This document shows positions 53,173 through 61,176 of a DNA stretch of 64,000 nt, in pieces. The notes below the pieces were generated by a model. The model saw nothing but the letters and a program-made list of their open reading frames with translations. It did not search any database and was not told the origin of the DNA. Position 1 is the stretch's first letter. Every line of letters begins with the position of its first letter. The position numbers and the translations under genes were made by a program. This DNA comes from Natronobacterium gregoryi SP2 (GTDB taxonomy: Archaea > Halobacteriota > Halobacteria > Halobacteriales > Natrialbaceae), in assembly GCF_000230715.2 (NCBI RefSeq), contig NC_019792.1, positions 2,480,001 through 2,544,000 on the forward strand. Reading direction: 5' to 3'.

Positions 53173-53237
53173 GCGCGGGCGAGCGTTATGCGAGCCCGCG
53201 CTATACCTACCCCCTTAGGGGCATATATCTAAGGGGG
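53173..53237. other. Two perfect hairpins
   Basis: GCGCGGGC (53173-53180) pairs with GCCCGCGC (53194-53201). CCCCCTTAG (53210-53218) pairs with CTAAGGGGG (53229-53237), with a 10-base loop. They follow each other with a TATA-like loop (gcatatat). No gene explains them. They could be part of an origin, a terminator or a protein site. Confidence 0.6.
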
Positions 53238-53424
53238 AGCCACATGATTGGATGCACTAGCAGCACCTGCAGAACGCGGACGAAAAGGTCCGTGATGCCA
53301 ACAAACAGGCGGTTCATGCTTCCCGGAGCACATTCACAACTCGGTTTAATTATCGAGTGGTAGAAAATATCACGGTTTATCTATCCCTGAGAAGCATAAC
53401 GAGTATGTGGGTGACTAGCACGAT

Positions 53425-53450
53425 TAATAATATACAGTTGTATATTATTA
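53425..53450. other. 26-bp AT-rich palindrome
   Basis: TAATAATATACA (53425-53436), a GT pair, then TGTATATTATTA (53439-53450) form a 12-bp perfect inverted repeat. This is strikingly AT-rich against a GC-rich background. It lies 76 bases beyond the 3' end of the putative initiator gene. It may be a duplex-unwinding or origin element, or the gene's terminator. Confidence 0.6.
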
Positions 53451-53525
53451 GAAATCTGTAAAAAGAGGGAATCACTGCCGAGTGCTGCTGCTGGTCATTC
53501 AGGCGTTCACGGGGTAGGGAGGGTC

Positions 53526-55346
53526 CTACCAGGGTGCGTAACTTTCGTGGACTCTCGTATCCACGTGGATGTCCTCATCGGTCACGCAGCCTGCTCGGTA
53601 GTCATCATACAGGTCTTGCATGTCGATGGGAAGCTTGGCGAGCGGCTTGAGCGGATTGGCGGGGCGGCCGCCGGTATCGACTTCCTCATCCTCGTTGTCC
53701 CCGGGGGAACTCTCGTTCTCCTTGGAGTTCCGCCGCTCGCGGCGCTGGATGTTCTCCTCGCGGATGTCCTTCCGCTTCTCTTCGAGTTCGCGCTCGGTCA
53801 TGCCGGCGCGGTCGAGTATTTCCCGGACCTTCTTCTTCGCGGGGCCTGGGGCGAACTTGACGAAGGTCTGCCCGTGGTCTTCCCGGGTCAGGATGTTGTC
53901 ATCCTTGAGCTTTCTGACGATGCGAGAGACACCTCGCTTGGAGAGCCCGGTGTACTCGGCGAGCGTGGAGCGCGTGACGTTGCCTCCCTTGCGGAGGACG
54001 CCGAGAATGGTAGCGAGGTAGTTGTCGGTGTCAGCTTCGAACAGGCGCTGCTCAATGTTGCGCCGGACTCGGTCGCTGGCCCAGTATTGGCGAACCTGTG
54101 CGCGTCGGCCGGTGGGCAGCTTCCATTCGGTCGCGTCGCGTTCCTCCGGGTTGAACCAGTTGTCGGCGATGAGGTCCTCGTCCTTGATGCCGGCGTGGTG
54201 GCAATGCATGTTCACAATCTGGTTAAGGTACTGGCGGACAGCGTTCCAGTCGCTCTCGTAGTACTTGCCGTATGCCTTCGCCTCGATTTTGGGGTTCGAC
54301 AGCATGTGGTCGTCCGGGAGCTGTCGAGCCTGCTGGTGCATGTAGATTTTGAGATACACTTCCTCAACGAGCGGCTCCCCGTCCTCGTCGGTGGGGCTGT
54401 GCAGTCCGAGACCAGCGAAGTAGTCGCTCGTGAACCCGTAGATGGTGTAGTGGTCTTTCTCCCACTCGCCGCGTTCGCTGCCTGACCCGCTCTCGTCCCC
54501 GGAGGTGATGAGGTCGGTGGAATCGCGGAGAGTGCTGACGCCACTGTCAAGGAGGTCAGAGTCGAACCGCTTGTACACCTCGGGCTGCTCGCAGTGGAGC
54601 GTGTCGTAGTTGATGTTGTTCTCGTTGAGATGCTTCTCAGCGAACTCTTCGCCGAAGCCAACCTCGAACATCTCTCGCACGCGTTCGATGGCTTCCTCAC
54701 CGTCCTCAACGTAGGAGGCTTGGATGTTGATTGCGGTTCCCTCGACCATCTGGCCGCTCTCGCTCTTCTTCCAGTTACACTTGTTCAGGTTCTCTGTGAC
54801 CATATCGTGGTCGCGCATCTCGATGGTGACAGAGGTGCTGCTGGAGAGGTTGGTGATGCCATCAGTGCCCTTCTCGATGTTATCATACAGCTGGAGGTGG
54901 TAGGTGTAGTACCGGCTCCAGTTGCCGCTCTCAGTCTCCATCCCGTACCAACTCTTACTGCTGAAGAATCCAAGAGTGACTTCGCGGTCGTCCTTGGCCC
55001 AGCTCGGGTTCCACGTAGCGAGCGGGTACGGGTGATTGTGGCCGCGGTCGGGGTCTGCTTCCGCCCGGGGAATGTGGTCCTCCTCTTTGATGAGTTCCTG
55101 CGTGTACTCGTACCGGCTCTGGTAGAGTTCGTTGTCGTCGTTGAGTTGAACTGTGGTTGGACGGGCGTGCGTGATTCCATCGACGTTGATGCGTGTCTCA
55201 GTTGGCATCTCATCGACATCGCTGTAGTCGATGCCAACTTTGTCGTAAGCGTCGTGCGTCGGAATATCTAGGTGAGTGCCGTCAGCAAACGTATCGGTGC
55301 TGCTGAGTGATTCGACTTTCTCGTTATTGGTTGTTGAGCGACTCAT
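53526..55346 (-). CDS. Large winged-helix protein, candidate replication initiator
   Basis: This 606-residue protein has an N-terminal ~430-residue region of no known fold, acidic and rich in Tyr/Trp (WSRYYTYHLQLYD). A winged helix follows (about 450-495, STLAEYTGLSKRGVSRIVRKL), then a long helical charged stretch (REENIQRRERRNSKEN) and a C-terminal segment with LAKLPIDMQDLYDDYRAG. It is the only large DNA-binding gene of the island besides DISARM, and is flanked by palindromes and 540 bases of AT-rich non-coding DNA. Large proteins with this layout in haloarchaeal integrative elements are often thought to be replication proteins; this is inference from context. Confidence 0.55.
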   Translation of the reverse strand: MSRSTTNNEKVESLSSTDTFADGTHLDIPTHDAYDKVGIDYSDVDEMPTETRINVDGITHARPTTVQLNDDNELYQSRYEYTQELIKEEDHIPRAEADPDRGHNHPYPLATWNPSWAKDDREVTLGFFSSKSWYGMETESGNWSRYYTYHLQLYDNIEKGTDGITNLSSSTSVTIEMRDHDMVTENLNKCNWKKSESGQMVEGTAINIQASYVEDGEEAIERVREMFEVGFGEEFAEKHLNENNINYDTLHCEQPEVYKRFDSDLLDSGVSTLRDSTDLITSGDESGSGSERGEWEKDHYTIYGFTSDYFAGLGLHSPTDEDGEPLVEEVYLKIYMHQQARQLPDDHMLSNPKIEAKAYGKYYESDWNAVRQYLNQIVNMHCHHAGIKDEDLIADNWFNPEERDATEWKLPTGRRAQVRQYWASDRVRRNIEQRLFEADTDNYLATILGVLRKGGNVTRSTLAEYTGLSKRGVSRIVRKLKDDNILTREDHGQTFVKFAPGPAKKKVREILDRAGMTERELEEKRKDIREENIQRRERRNSKENESSPGDNEDEEVDTGGRPANPLKPLAKLPIDMQDLYDDYRAGCVTDEDIHVDTRVHESYAPW

Positions 55347-55713
55347 CGTGCATCAGGAGAATCACCTCCATTAGCCGCAGTGAGGATTGGTCGCGCTGTG
55401 CTAGCGGGGGGAGTTGGTCGCGTCATCGGCACTAATGTCCGCCGACTGTGTTATAAGTCCACCGCCGGTTTGGACTGAAGAAAGGTTTTAAATAAGGAAG
55501 TGGATACCAATGAACAACTAACAAAGAGTTTATAGTTGTGCAGTTCCTATGTTGATATGTCGCGGGAGTCAATTTGGGAGTTGGTCATCCCGACGACATT
55601 ACCCAAGTTCCGGTTTCACGGTTCGTTTCTGCCAAAGGTGGTGCTCTCGCTGTACGTTAGTGTGCACTTCTGACCGGTCGCCAAAATCCAGAGTTCTGCT
55701 ACCTTATATTCGA
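55347..55713. other. Non-coding stretch upstream of initiator gene
   Basis: About 370 bases hold the promoter of the 55346 gene. A plausible TTTTAAATAA box lies at 55485-55494, though about 140 bases from the start codon. No clear gene is seen; the 95-residue plus-strand frame from 55549 is Cys- and Trp-rich and not convincing. Confidence 0.45.
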
Positions 55714-55887
55714 GGACACAGTGCCCGTTATATAATACATGGGCAAATGTGCTCGTGTCCAGTGTTTACTATATGCCTGTTTTGTCTCCCGAAATTCGGG
55801 TACTGTAGCCCTTCTAAGCACATATTTGAAATCTGAAATGAAATCAACAGGCATATATGCCAGTGTTCTCGTTCGAGTTAAGTACGA
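55714..55887 (+). promoter_or_regulatory. Control region of the integrase with inverted repeats
   Basis: TATATGCCTGTT (55770-55781) and AACAGGCATATA (55846-55857) are a perfect 12-bp inverted repeat with a 64-base gap. The right arm contains a TATATATG-like box about 30 bases before the integrase ATG (55888). A perfect CCCGAA-A-TTCGGG palindrome lies at 55788-55800. GGACAC (55714-55719) and GTGTCC (55755-55760) frame an AT box. The set suggests autoregulation or integrase arm binding. Confidence 0.55.
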
Positions 55888-57033
55888 ATGTCACAAGAGG
55901 CGAACAGTAGATTCGAATGGCCGGAGAAATTCGCTTCCGCGAATACTCTGGCCGTCCCACGCAAATCGCAAGAACAGCTGAACCTCCGTGAGCAACAACG
56001 ATATGCAGACTTCCGCCGAAATCTGTTCAAGTGGATGGTAACGGAGGGTAAGAACCCGCGTGCAGGCGACGGCTACTCCCTCTCGTCGCTCTCAGAACAT
56101 AGCTCACGCCTCGACCAGTTTCTCCGGTGGTTGTGGAACCACGAGGGACGCTTCACTGTCCGCGTAACGCAAGACCACGCAGACGACTACCTGGAGACTG
56201 TCCTCCGGGAGAGCGATTATTCGAAAAATCATAAGCGGAAGACGGTCAACACGCTCCAAATCCTCTTCAAATACAAAGCTCGTGAGCAGTATGGTGACCA
56301 CGACTGGGACCCAGTCACTAAGTTCAGAGAGCCTTCCACGCCGCGGAACTTCACGGACTACCTCCGGCCCCCGGAACTGGACAAAATCAAATCTGCAGCG
56401 CTGTCCTATGGTTCGGTCCCCCCACGAAACCAGCTATCAGAAGACGAGCTGGACTTCTGGCAAGCAGAGATAGCACAACGGTTCGGAAAGCCAAAGGCCG
56501 AACTCGACGAGGAAGACTGGATGCGTGCGAACTCGTACAAGATACCGTCGCTCGTCTCCATCTCGTGCGATGTAGGATTCCGTCCCTGTGAGGTCAACCG
56601 GTCCCGGCTCGGCTGGTTCCGTAAAGAAACGAAGGAGATGGTCATTCCGAAGAACGAGTCCTCGAAAAACGAAGGCAACTGGGAGTGCTACCTCTCCGAT
56701 GAGTCAGTCGAACTCCTAGAACGGTGGGAAGAAGAGCGAGAGCTGTACGACGAGTACGAAAACACGAACGCAGTCTGGCTAACGCGCGAAGGGAACCCGT
56801 ACACTGCGCAGTCGCTCCGCGACCTCATGCGCCGGTTGTTTGAGGAGGCCGGGATGTCGACGGAGGAGCGCGAACTAGGCTGGTACCTTATTCGCCGGGG
56901 TGCTGGCACAATCATCGGTAAGCAGGGTGTCCTCCCCGTGATGGAGCAGCTCCGCATCAAACGCGTCTCGACAGCCAAACGATACGTGAAAACGTCTGAG
57001 GAGACCCTCAGAGAGGCTGTCAACAGTTACTGA
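55888..57033 (+). CDS. int: Tyrosine recombinase (island integrase)
   Basis: This 381-residue tyrosine recombinase has an N-terminal SAM-like DNA-binding half (about 30-130) and a C-terminal catalytic half. The first arginine lies in CDVGFRPCEVNRS. The H-x2-R box reads WYLIRRGAG with the His replaced by Tyr. The LGH-type box reads LRIKRVSTAKRY with the terminal tyrosine as nucleophile. It lies 445 bases from attR and is the only recombinase inside the island besides the serine type, so it most likely performs the tRNA-Glu integration. Related proteins sit at 57771 and 58885. Confidence 0.9.
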   Translation: MSQEANSRFEWPEKFASANTLAVPRKSQEQLNLREQQRYADFRRNLFKWMVTEGKNPRAGDGYSLSSLSEHSSRLDQFLRWLWNHEGRFTVRVTQDHADDYLETVLRESDYSKNHKRKTVNTLQILFKYKAREQYGDHDWDPVTKFREPSTPRNFTDYLRPPELDKIKSAALSYGSVPPRNQLSEDELDFWQAEIAQRFGKPKAELDEEDWMRANSYKIPSLVSISCDVGFRPCEVNRSRLGWFRKETKEMVIPKNESSKNEGNWECYLSDESVELLERWEEERELYDEYENTNAVWLTREGNPYTAQSLRDLMRRLFEEAGMSTEERELGWYLIRRGAGTIIGKQGVLPVMEQLRIKRVSTAKRYVKTSEETLREAVNSY

Positions 57034-57039
57034 CACCCG

Positions 57040-57342
57040 ATGGCGAAGGTGGTATTAGATAGGACACAAATTCACGAGGTAAGAATGACGATACGAGACG
57101 AGGTTTGGAACGAGGTTATTACGACTCTGGCGACCGAGGGAGAGTTTCGGATTAAAGACCTGGACCTCGACGAGGAGCAGAAGTACACAGTGCGACGATG
57201 TCTGCAAGAGATGGAGGACCAAGGCTGGGTTACGCGGTCGAGCAAGCAATCGCCTATCTATCGAACGGGCTGGAAAATGAAGCTGATTATGAATCAGGCC
57301 AGCGACGAAGAGGATGCAGAAACTGAGCTGACAGAAGAATAA
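57040..57342 (+). CDS. Winged-helix regulator, paralogue B
   Basis: A 100-residue protein starts MAKVVLDRTQIHEVR and carries IRDEVWNEVITTLATEGEFR and KYTVRRCLQEMEDQGWVTR, matching the 49956-50228 protein. It begins six bases after the integrase stop, so it is translationally linked to it. It may repress or time integrase expression. Confidence 0.72.
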   Translation: MAKVVLDRTQIHEVRMTIRDEVWNEVITTLATEGEFRIKDLDLDEEQKYTVRRCLQEMEDQGWVTRSSKQSPIYRTGWKMKLIMNQASDEEDAETELTEE

Positions 57343-57477
57343 CGCCACCAGTATTGGTACTATATCTCCCTAGTCAATATCTCCCCAACATTACACATAT
57401 GGCCTTCAGAAACACTTAGACAGAAATATCTCTCTCACCCCTCATATTACACTAGCAATATTGCTGAGGTAATTTGT

Positions 57478-57523
57478 TTGCCCTCTCGAGGCAATGACCG
57501 GGGTTCGAATCCCCGTCGGAGCA
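57478..57523 (+). other. attR: 3' fragment of tRNA-Glu
   Basis: TTGCCCTCTCGAGGCAAT and on repeats the tRNA from the anticodon stem to the discriminator, with two changes at positions that pair in the T stem, making CGGGG/CCCCG instead of CAGGG/CCCTG. No 5' half of a tRNA lies next to it. It is the original right-hand end of the target or the imported one. Confidence 0.92.
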
Positions 57524-57770
57524 CTCCTTCCCCGACGCCTTCTTGCGGTTTTGGCCTGCGGAGGTCACCAATGTTCGACTCAACGCTCAGGCCAAGTAAC
57601 TTCGAAGGATTCACACACAGCCACGCCGTCTTGCGATTTTCCCATTTTGCCGGGCTATCCGATTCGCAGGACTCACGTAGCATTCCGGTCCCGTCGGGCG
57701 ATTCCGGAATTTGCCCGGGAATAGGCGATTCGCAGGAACGCGCTCGAAACCGCACGACGGGGGCGCGATA

Positions 57771-58874
57771 ATGGTCGATCTCGACGACTACCCCGTCGTC
57801 ACTGAGGATGCGGAGTCATACCTGAACAAACGACAGTTGCTCGACTACCGGTCCGAACGTGAGGAGTGTTTAGAGTGGCTACTGACGTTTGGGAAGAAAC
57901 CAGACGAGGTAGTCGGGTACGCCCCCGGGACTGTGAAGCCTCGCTGTTACCGGATGGATCGCTTCTACCGGTACGTGTGGGAGTTGGAAGAGGGATACAC
58001 GGTGAACCTCTCACACGAGCATGCCGACTCCTGGATGAACCATCTCGCACGCCGCGACGTCAGCGCGACACACAAGCGCAACTGCATGAAGGCGCTCATG
58101 ATGCTGTACAAGTGGTTGCATCACGAACGTGGTCTCGGCGAGTGGGAGCCGGAGTTCCGGTTTTCCGCCGACAACAGCACCCAGCCACGGGATTACCTCA
58201 CACAAGATGAGCGACGAGCGATCCGTGATGCTGCGCTTGAGTACGGGTCTGTGCCCTCGTACAACAATCTCACGCCGACTGAGCGTGATCGGTGGAAGCA
58301 GTACCTGGCACAGCGGTTCGAGAAGCCGAAGTCGGAAGTCACGCCGGACGATTGGGATCGAGCCAACGGGTGGAAGATCCCGTCGCTCGTCTGGACGAGT
58401 CTTGATGCGGGGCTTCGCCCAGTGGAGGTCGAACGAGCGACGATCGGGTGGGTTGATGCTGATAACAGCGTCCTTCGGATCCCGAAAGAAGAGAGTGCAA
58501 AAGGGGACGAGCACTGGGTCGTCGGGCTGCGAGATCGAACCGCAGAGATCCTCTGGGAATGGTGTCAACAGCGTCGGACGTACCCGCAGTACGATGGAAC
58601 CGATAAACTCTGGCTGACTCGTCAACGGAACCCGTACGGAACATCAGCACTTCGTGATGTTCTCCATCGACTGTGTGATATCGCCGATATCGATACCGAA
58701 CATCGACAGATGAGCTGGTACACGATTCGTCATTCAGTTGGCACGTATATGACACGTGAAGAAGATCTAGCCGCAGCGCAAACACAACTCCGGCACAAGA
58801 GTCCAGAGACGACCATGAAATACGATCAGACCCCCGTCGAAGATCGACGGGACGCCCTCGACCGGATGGGATAA
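57771..58874 (+). CDS. Tyrosine recombinase 2
   Basis: This 367-residue integrase-like protein is counted from the ATG at 57771 (MVDLDDYPVVTEDAESYL), because an earlier in-frame ATG adds sequence without a family match. The catalytic region has SLDAGLRPVEVERA with the first Arg, WYTIRHSVGTYM with the Arg-His box, and QLRHKSPETTMKYDQ with the tyrosine. The subfamily sequence PSYNNLTPTERDRWK is also present. It lies 248 bases right of attR, outside the island, and may belong to an older element at the same tRNA. Confidence 0.88.
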   Translation: MVDLDDYPVVTEDAESYLNKRQLLDYRSEREECLEWLLTFGKKPDEVVGYAPGTVKPRCYRMDRFYRYVWELEEGYTVNLSHEHADSWMNHLARRDVSATHKRNCMKALMMLYKWLHHERGLGEWEPEFRFSADNSTQPRDYLTQDERRAIRDAALEYGSVPSYNNLTPTERDRWKQYLAQRFEKPKSEVTPDDWDRANGWKIPSLVWTSLDAGLRPVEVERATIGWVDADNSVLRIPKEESAKGDEHWVVGLRDRTAEILWEWCQQRRTYPQYDGTDKLWLTRQRNPYGTSALRDVLHRLCDIADIDTEHRQMSWYTIRHSVGTYMTREEDLAAAQTQLRHKSPETTMKYDQTPVEDRRDALDRMG

Positions 58875-58884
58875 CTTCCCGTCG

Positions 58885-60009
58885 TCACATCAATTCAGCA
58901 GCTTCGCGTTTGAGTTCCGGTAGCTTGTGGACGTACTTGCTCGCGGCTGAGGTAGTGGTCTGTCGGAGTTGCTCTGCAACGATTTCGAGATCTCGGTACT
59001 CGTCGTAGACGTAGGTACCGATTGAGTGGCGGAACGAATACCAGACAAGCTTCCGTCCGCGTGTTTCGATATCCGCTTCTTCCATGAGATTATCCAGAAG
59101 ATCGTTTAACGGCCCGGAATCGTACGGGTTCGCTTTTCGGTTGAGCCAGATTTCGTCACGGCCATCGTAGCGCTCCATCAGCTCTCGCTGGTCGAGCCAG
59201 TTTTCGAGGTACAGCGCTTCTTCGTCCGTCAACTCGACATTCCATGGAGCGTCGTTTTTCGGTGCTTCGCCGGCTGGTATATGGATTGTTTGCGTCTTTG
59301 AATCGTACCATTGGACCTTCAGTCTCCTGACTAGATCAGGTCGCCATCCATGCCCGCGACTCGTCCGGACAAGTGATGGAATCTTCCACGAGTGGTTTAT
59401 GTGATCCCAGTCAGCCGGCCGTACGTCTTCTTTTGGCTTCCCGAGTTCTTGGGCGATATGTGCTTTCCACCGATCTCGCTCATCAGGTGAGAGGTTGTTG
59501 TAACTCGGGATGGTTTTATAGGTAAGTGCCGCCTCCGTCAGTCGCTTCAGTTCCTCCTTCCGAAATGGATCTGGCCTGTTTTCCTTCGCTGGAGCGTCAT
59601 CACTGAATTCGTATTCCGGCTGCCAGTCCTCACCTAGGAAGGCACACCAATTTCTCAGTACGTCGTTGAATTTCCGCTTGCTCCCCTCCACATACGGCTC
59701 ACCGTCAAGCTTCTGGAGCCGATCCTCCTCAAGCGCATTATTGATCTTATCTACGTCCTCTATTCCAATTTCCGTCGTGATCCCCTCCGTTGACCAGAGC
59801 CACTTCACCGCTCTGTGAAACCGAGAAACTCGTTCAGTAACTGCGCCGTCTGAGTATCCGATACTCCTCTTTGGTTCTTTGCCTTCTGTCTCCAGATACG
59901 TGCTAAACCGAGCTAACTTCGCACTGTACACTTTCCGCTGACGTTCGTTCAACGGCGCTAACTGATCGGCAGAGACCGGGTGTTCAGACTCTGTCCGGAG
60001 ACTGCTCAT
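58885..60009 (-). CDS. Tyrosine recombinase 3
   Basis: This 374-residue protein shows the same architecture as the other two: RTSRGHGWRPDLVRRL with an Arg, WYSFRHSIGTYV with the Arg-His box, and ASKYVHKLPE with the tyrosine. It also shares PSYNNLSPDERDRWK with the one at 57771. It is convergent with it, 11 bases apart. It has no partner att site in the window. It may be the integrase of a decayed element. Confidence 0.86.
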   Translation of the reverse strand: MSSLRTESEHPVSADQLAPLNERQRKVYSAKLARFSTYLETEGKEPKRSIGYSDGAVTERVSRFHRAVKWLWSTEGITTEIGIEDVDKINNALEEDRLQKLDGEPYVEGSKRKFNDVLRNWCAFLGEDWQPEYEFSDDAPAKENRPDPFRKEELKRLTEAALTYKTIPSYNNLSPDERDRWKAHIAQELGKPKEDVRPADWDHINHSWKIPSLVRTSRGHGWRPDLVRRLKVQWYDSKTQTIHIPAGEAPKNDAPWNVELTDEEALYLENWLDQRELMERYDGRDEIWLNRKANPYDSGPLNDLLDNLMEEADIETRGRKLVWYSFRHSIGTYVYDEYRDLEIVAEQLRQTTTSAASKYVHKLPELKREAAELM

Positions 60010-60166
60010 CGCCCACCTCCGCGAGCTGTAAGTTGCCTGTTGATAGTGACTTTTTGAACGGGGCGCTGGATACGGGATAGATACGGCCCACGTCTGCGTT
60101 TCTGCACGGTACGGTTCCTATTGTTCATCGATCGGACTGAACAGGCATAGTAACCTATTTAAAATA

Positions 60167-61167
60167 CGCTCTTGTGTAGCACTTTGTTGATCTCATAGCG
60201 TCGCTTTGATAGCGTGTTTGAGCGCTTCTCTCCCTGGTTTCCGCAGTAGCTTTCGTCGAAGTTGGAACGCTCGGAGATACTGTGTGAGCTTGTCTTTTGA
60301 GATGCCTCGATGAGGCGAGAGCCACGGTCGCAGCAGCGATCCGTGGCTCTCGCAGGTGTTGACGTGTACGTTTTCGTTGGCGTATTCGCCGTCGCCGTGG
60401 ACGACGTATTCGCGGTCGAATGCGTCGTCCTCGGCCAGTGGATCGTAGGCACGAAATCCGTCAGTGTAGACGGTCAGTGGCTCCTTCTGACGGTTTTCGA
60501 GAAGGAGCCGAATCGTCGATTCGTCGGCTGATTTCGCTGGGATCACGTATCGGTCGCCGGTGCCACGATCGACGATCGTGAACACCGGCGGTTTGTCCTG
60601 CTCGTACGTTCCTCGCCCACGCGTGGACAGGCCACGCGAGCGCGACTCTTGGTCGCGCTCGCGGCCTTTCAGCCCTGCAGAAACGTAGACTTCATCGATT
60701 TCGACCGGTCCGACAAGGTCAAGCGAAGGTGCATCAAGCGCCTTCGTGAAGCGCTCGACGCGCTGATAGATCGTTTTGTACTGGACGTCGATCTCTATCT
60801 GAAGTTGACGAAGACTCGTGTTAAACCGGAGAAACGCGTAAATCGAGAACAGCCACTTTCTGAGTGCGACTTTCGAATGGGCGAAGATTGTGCCGGTCTT
60901 GTCGTTGAACGTGCGGTCGCAATTCTTACAGAGATAGCGCTGAAAGTGCCCATAGCTACCGTTCTTGACCGTCAGGTCAGAACGGCAGCGAGGGCAAGTA
61001 ACACCGTTACGCCAGCGAACCTGCTCTAACAGGTCCGCTGCGACCGATTCCGACCCAAACACATCTAGCGGGATCATGCCTAACGGACACCGCTGACGCG
61101 GTGTCCTTGCTCTCTTCGATTCTACAGCGACAGCTGAGCAGTATCAACAATCTCCTACAGAAGAGCG
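60167..61167. mobile_element. IS1595-family insertion sequence, full length
   Basis: The ends are inverted repeats: the left starts cgctcttgtgtagcactttg and the right end on the other strand starts cgctcttctgtaggagattg. The right part (60886-61167) is nearly identical to the truncated copy at 20433-20714, showing recent activity in this genome. Short flanks (about 8 bp) are ttaaaata and taagacaa; they do not form a duplication. Confidence 0.88.
60193..61077 (-). CDS. IS1595-family transposase
   Basis: This 294-residue transposase has an N-terminal zinc ribbon (CPRCRSDLTV...CKNCDRTFND) and an ISXO2-type catalytic domain. Acidic catalytic residues lie in VEIDEVYVSAGLK (about residue 105), VYTDGFRAYDPL, and CESHGSLLRPWL, with a helix further on. 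Length fits the family. It is probably functional and the source of the 5' copy at 20418. Confidence 0.9.
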   Translation of the reverse strand: MIPLDVFGSESVAADLLEQVRWRNGVTCPRCRSDLTVKNGSYGHFQRYLCKNCDRTFNDKTGTIFAHSKVALRKWLFSIYAFLRFNTSLRQLQIEIDVQYKTIYQRVERFTKALDAPSLDLVGPVEIDEVYVSAGLKGRERDQESRSRGLSTRGRGTYEQDKPPVFTIVDRGTGDRYVIPAKSADESTIRLLLENRQKEPLTVYTDGFRAYDPLAEDDAFDREYVVHGDGEYANENVHVNTCESHGSLLRPWLSPHRGISKDKLTQYLRAFQLRRKLLRKPGREALKHAIKATL

Positions 61168-61176
61168 TAAGACAAA

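Larger units (their letters stand above)
32693..57523. mobile_element. 24.8-kb integrative island in tRNA-Glu carrying Argonaute and DISARM
   Basis: The island is bounded by a 46-bp direct repeat of the tRNA-Glu 3' part (32693-32738 and 57478-57523) with a tyrosine recombinase gene (55888-57033) 445 bases from the right copy. Cargo: an HNH protein, class 2 DISARM (drmMII-drmE-drmA-drmB-drmC), a DUF2797-Argonaute pair, a serine recombinase and small regulators, and a putative initiator. No capsid or portal-like gene is visible, so it reads as a defence-bearing integrative element rather than a provirus. Mobility is not proven. Confidence 0.9.

Noticed and set aside
55549-55836. 95-residue plus-strand frame upstream of the integrase
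   Set aside because: Cys/Trp/Phe-rich with no homologue pattern and it overlaps inverted repeats; likely chance.
57478-57523. A second tRNA-Glu gene
   Set aside because: Only the 3' part is present; no 5' acceptor strand or D arm lies upstream, so it is an att remnant.
32693-57523. Provirus
   Set aside because: No capsid, terminase, portal or tail-like gene was seen; cargo is defence, regulation and recombination only.
60159-61175. Target-site duplication around the full IS1595 element
   Set aside because: The flanking 8-mers (ttaaaata, taagacaa) share only part of their bases, not a duplication.
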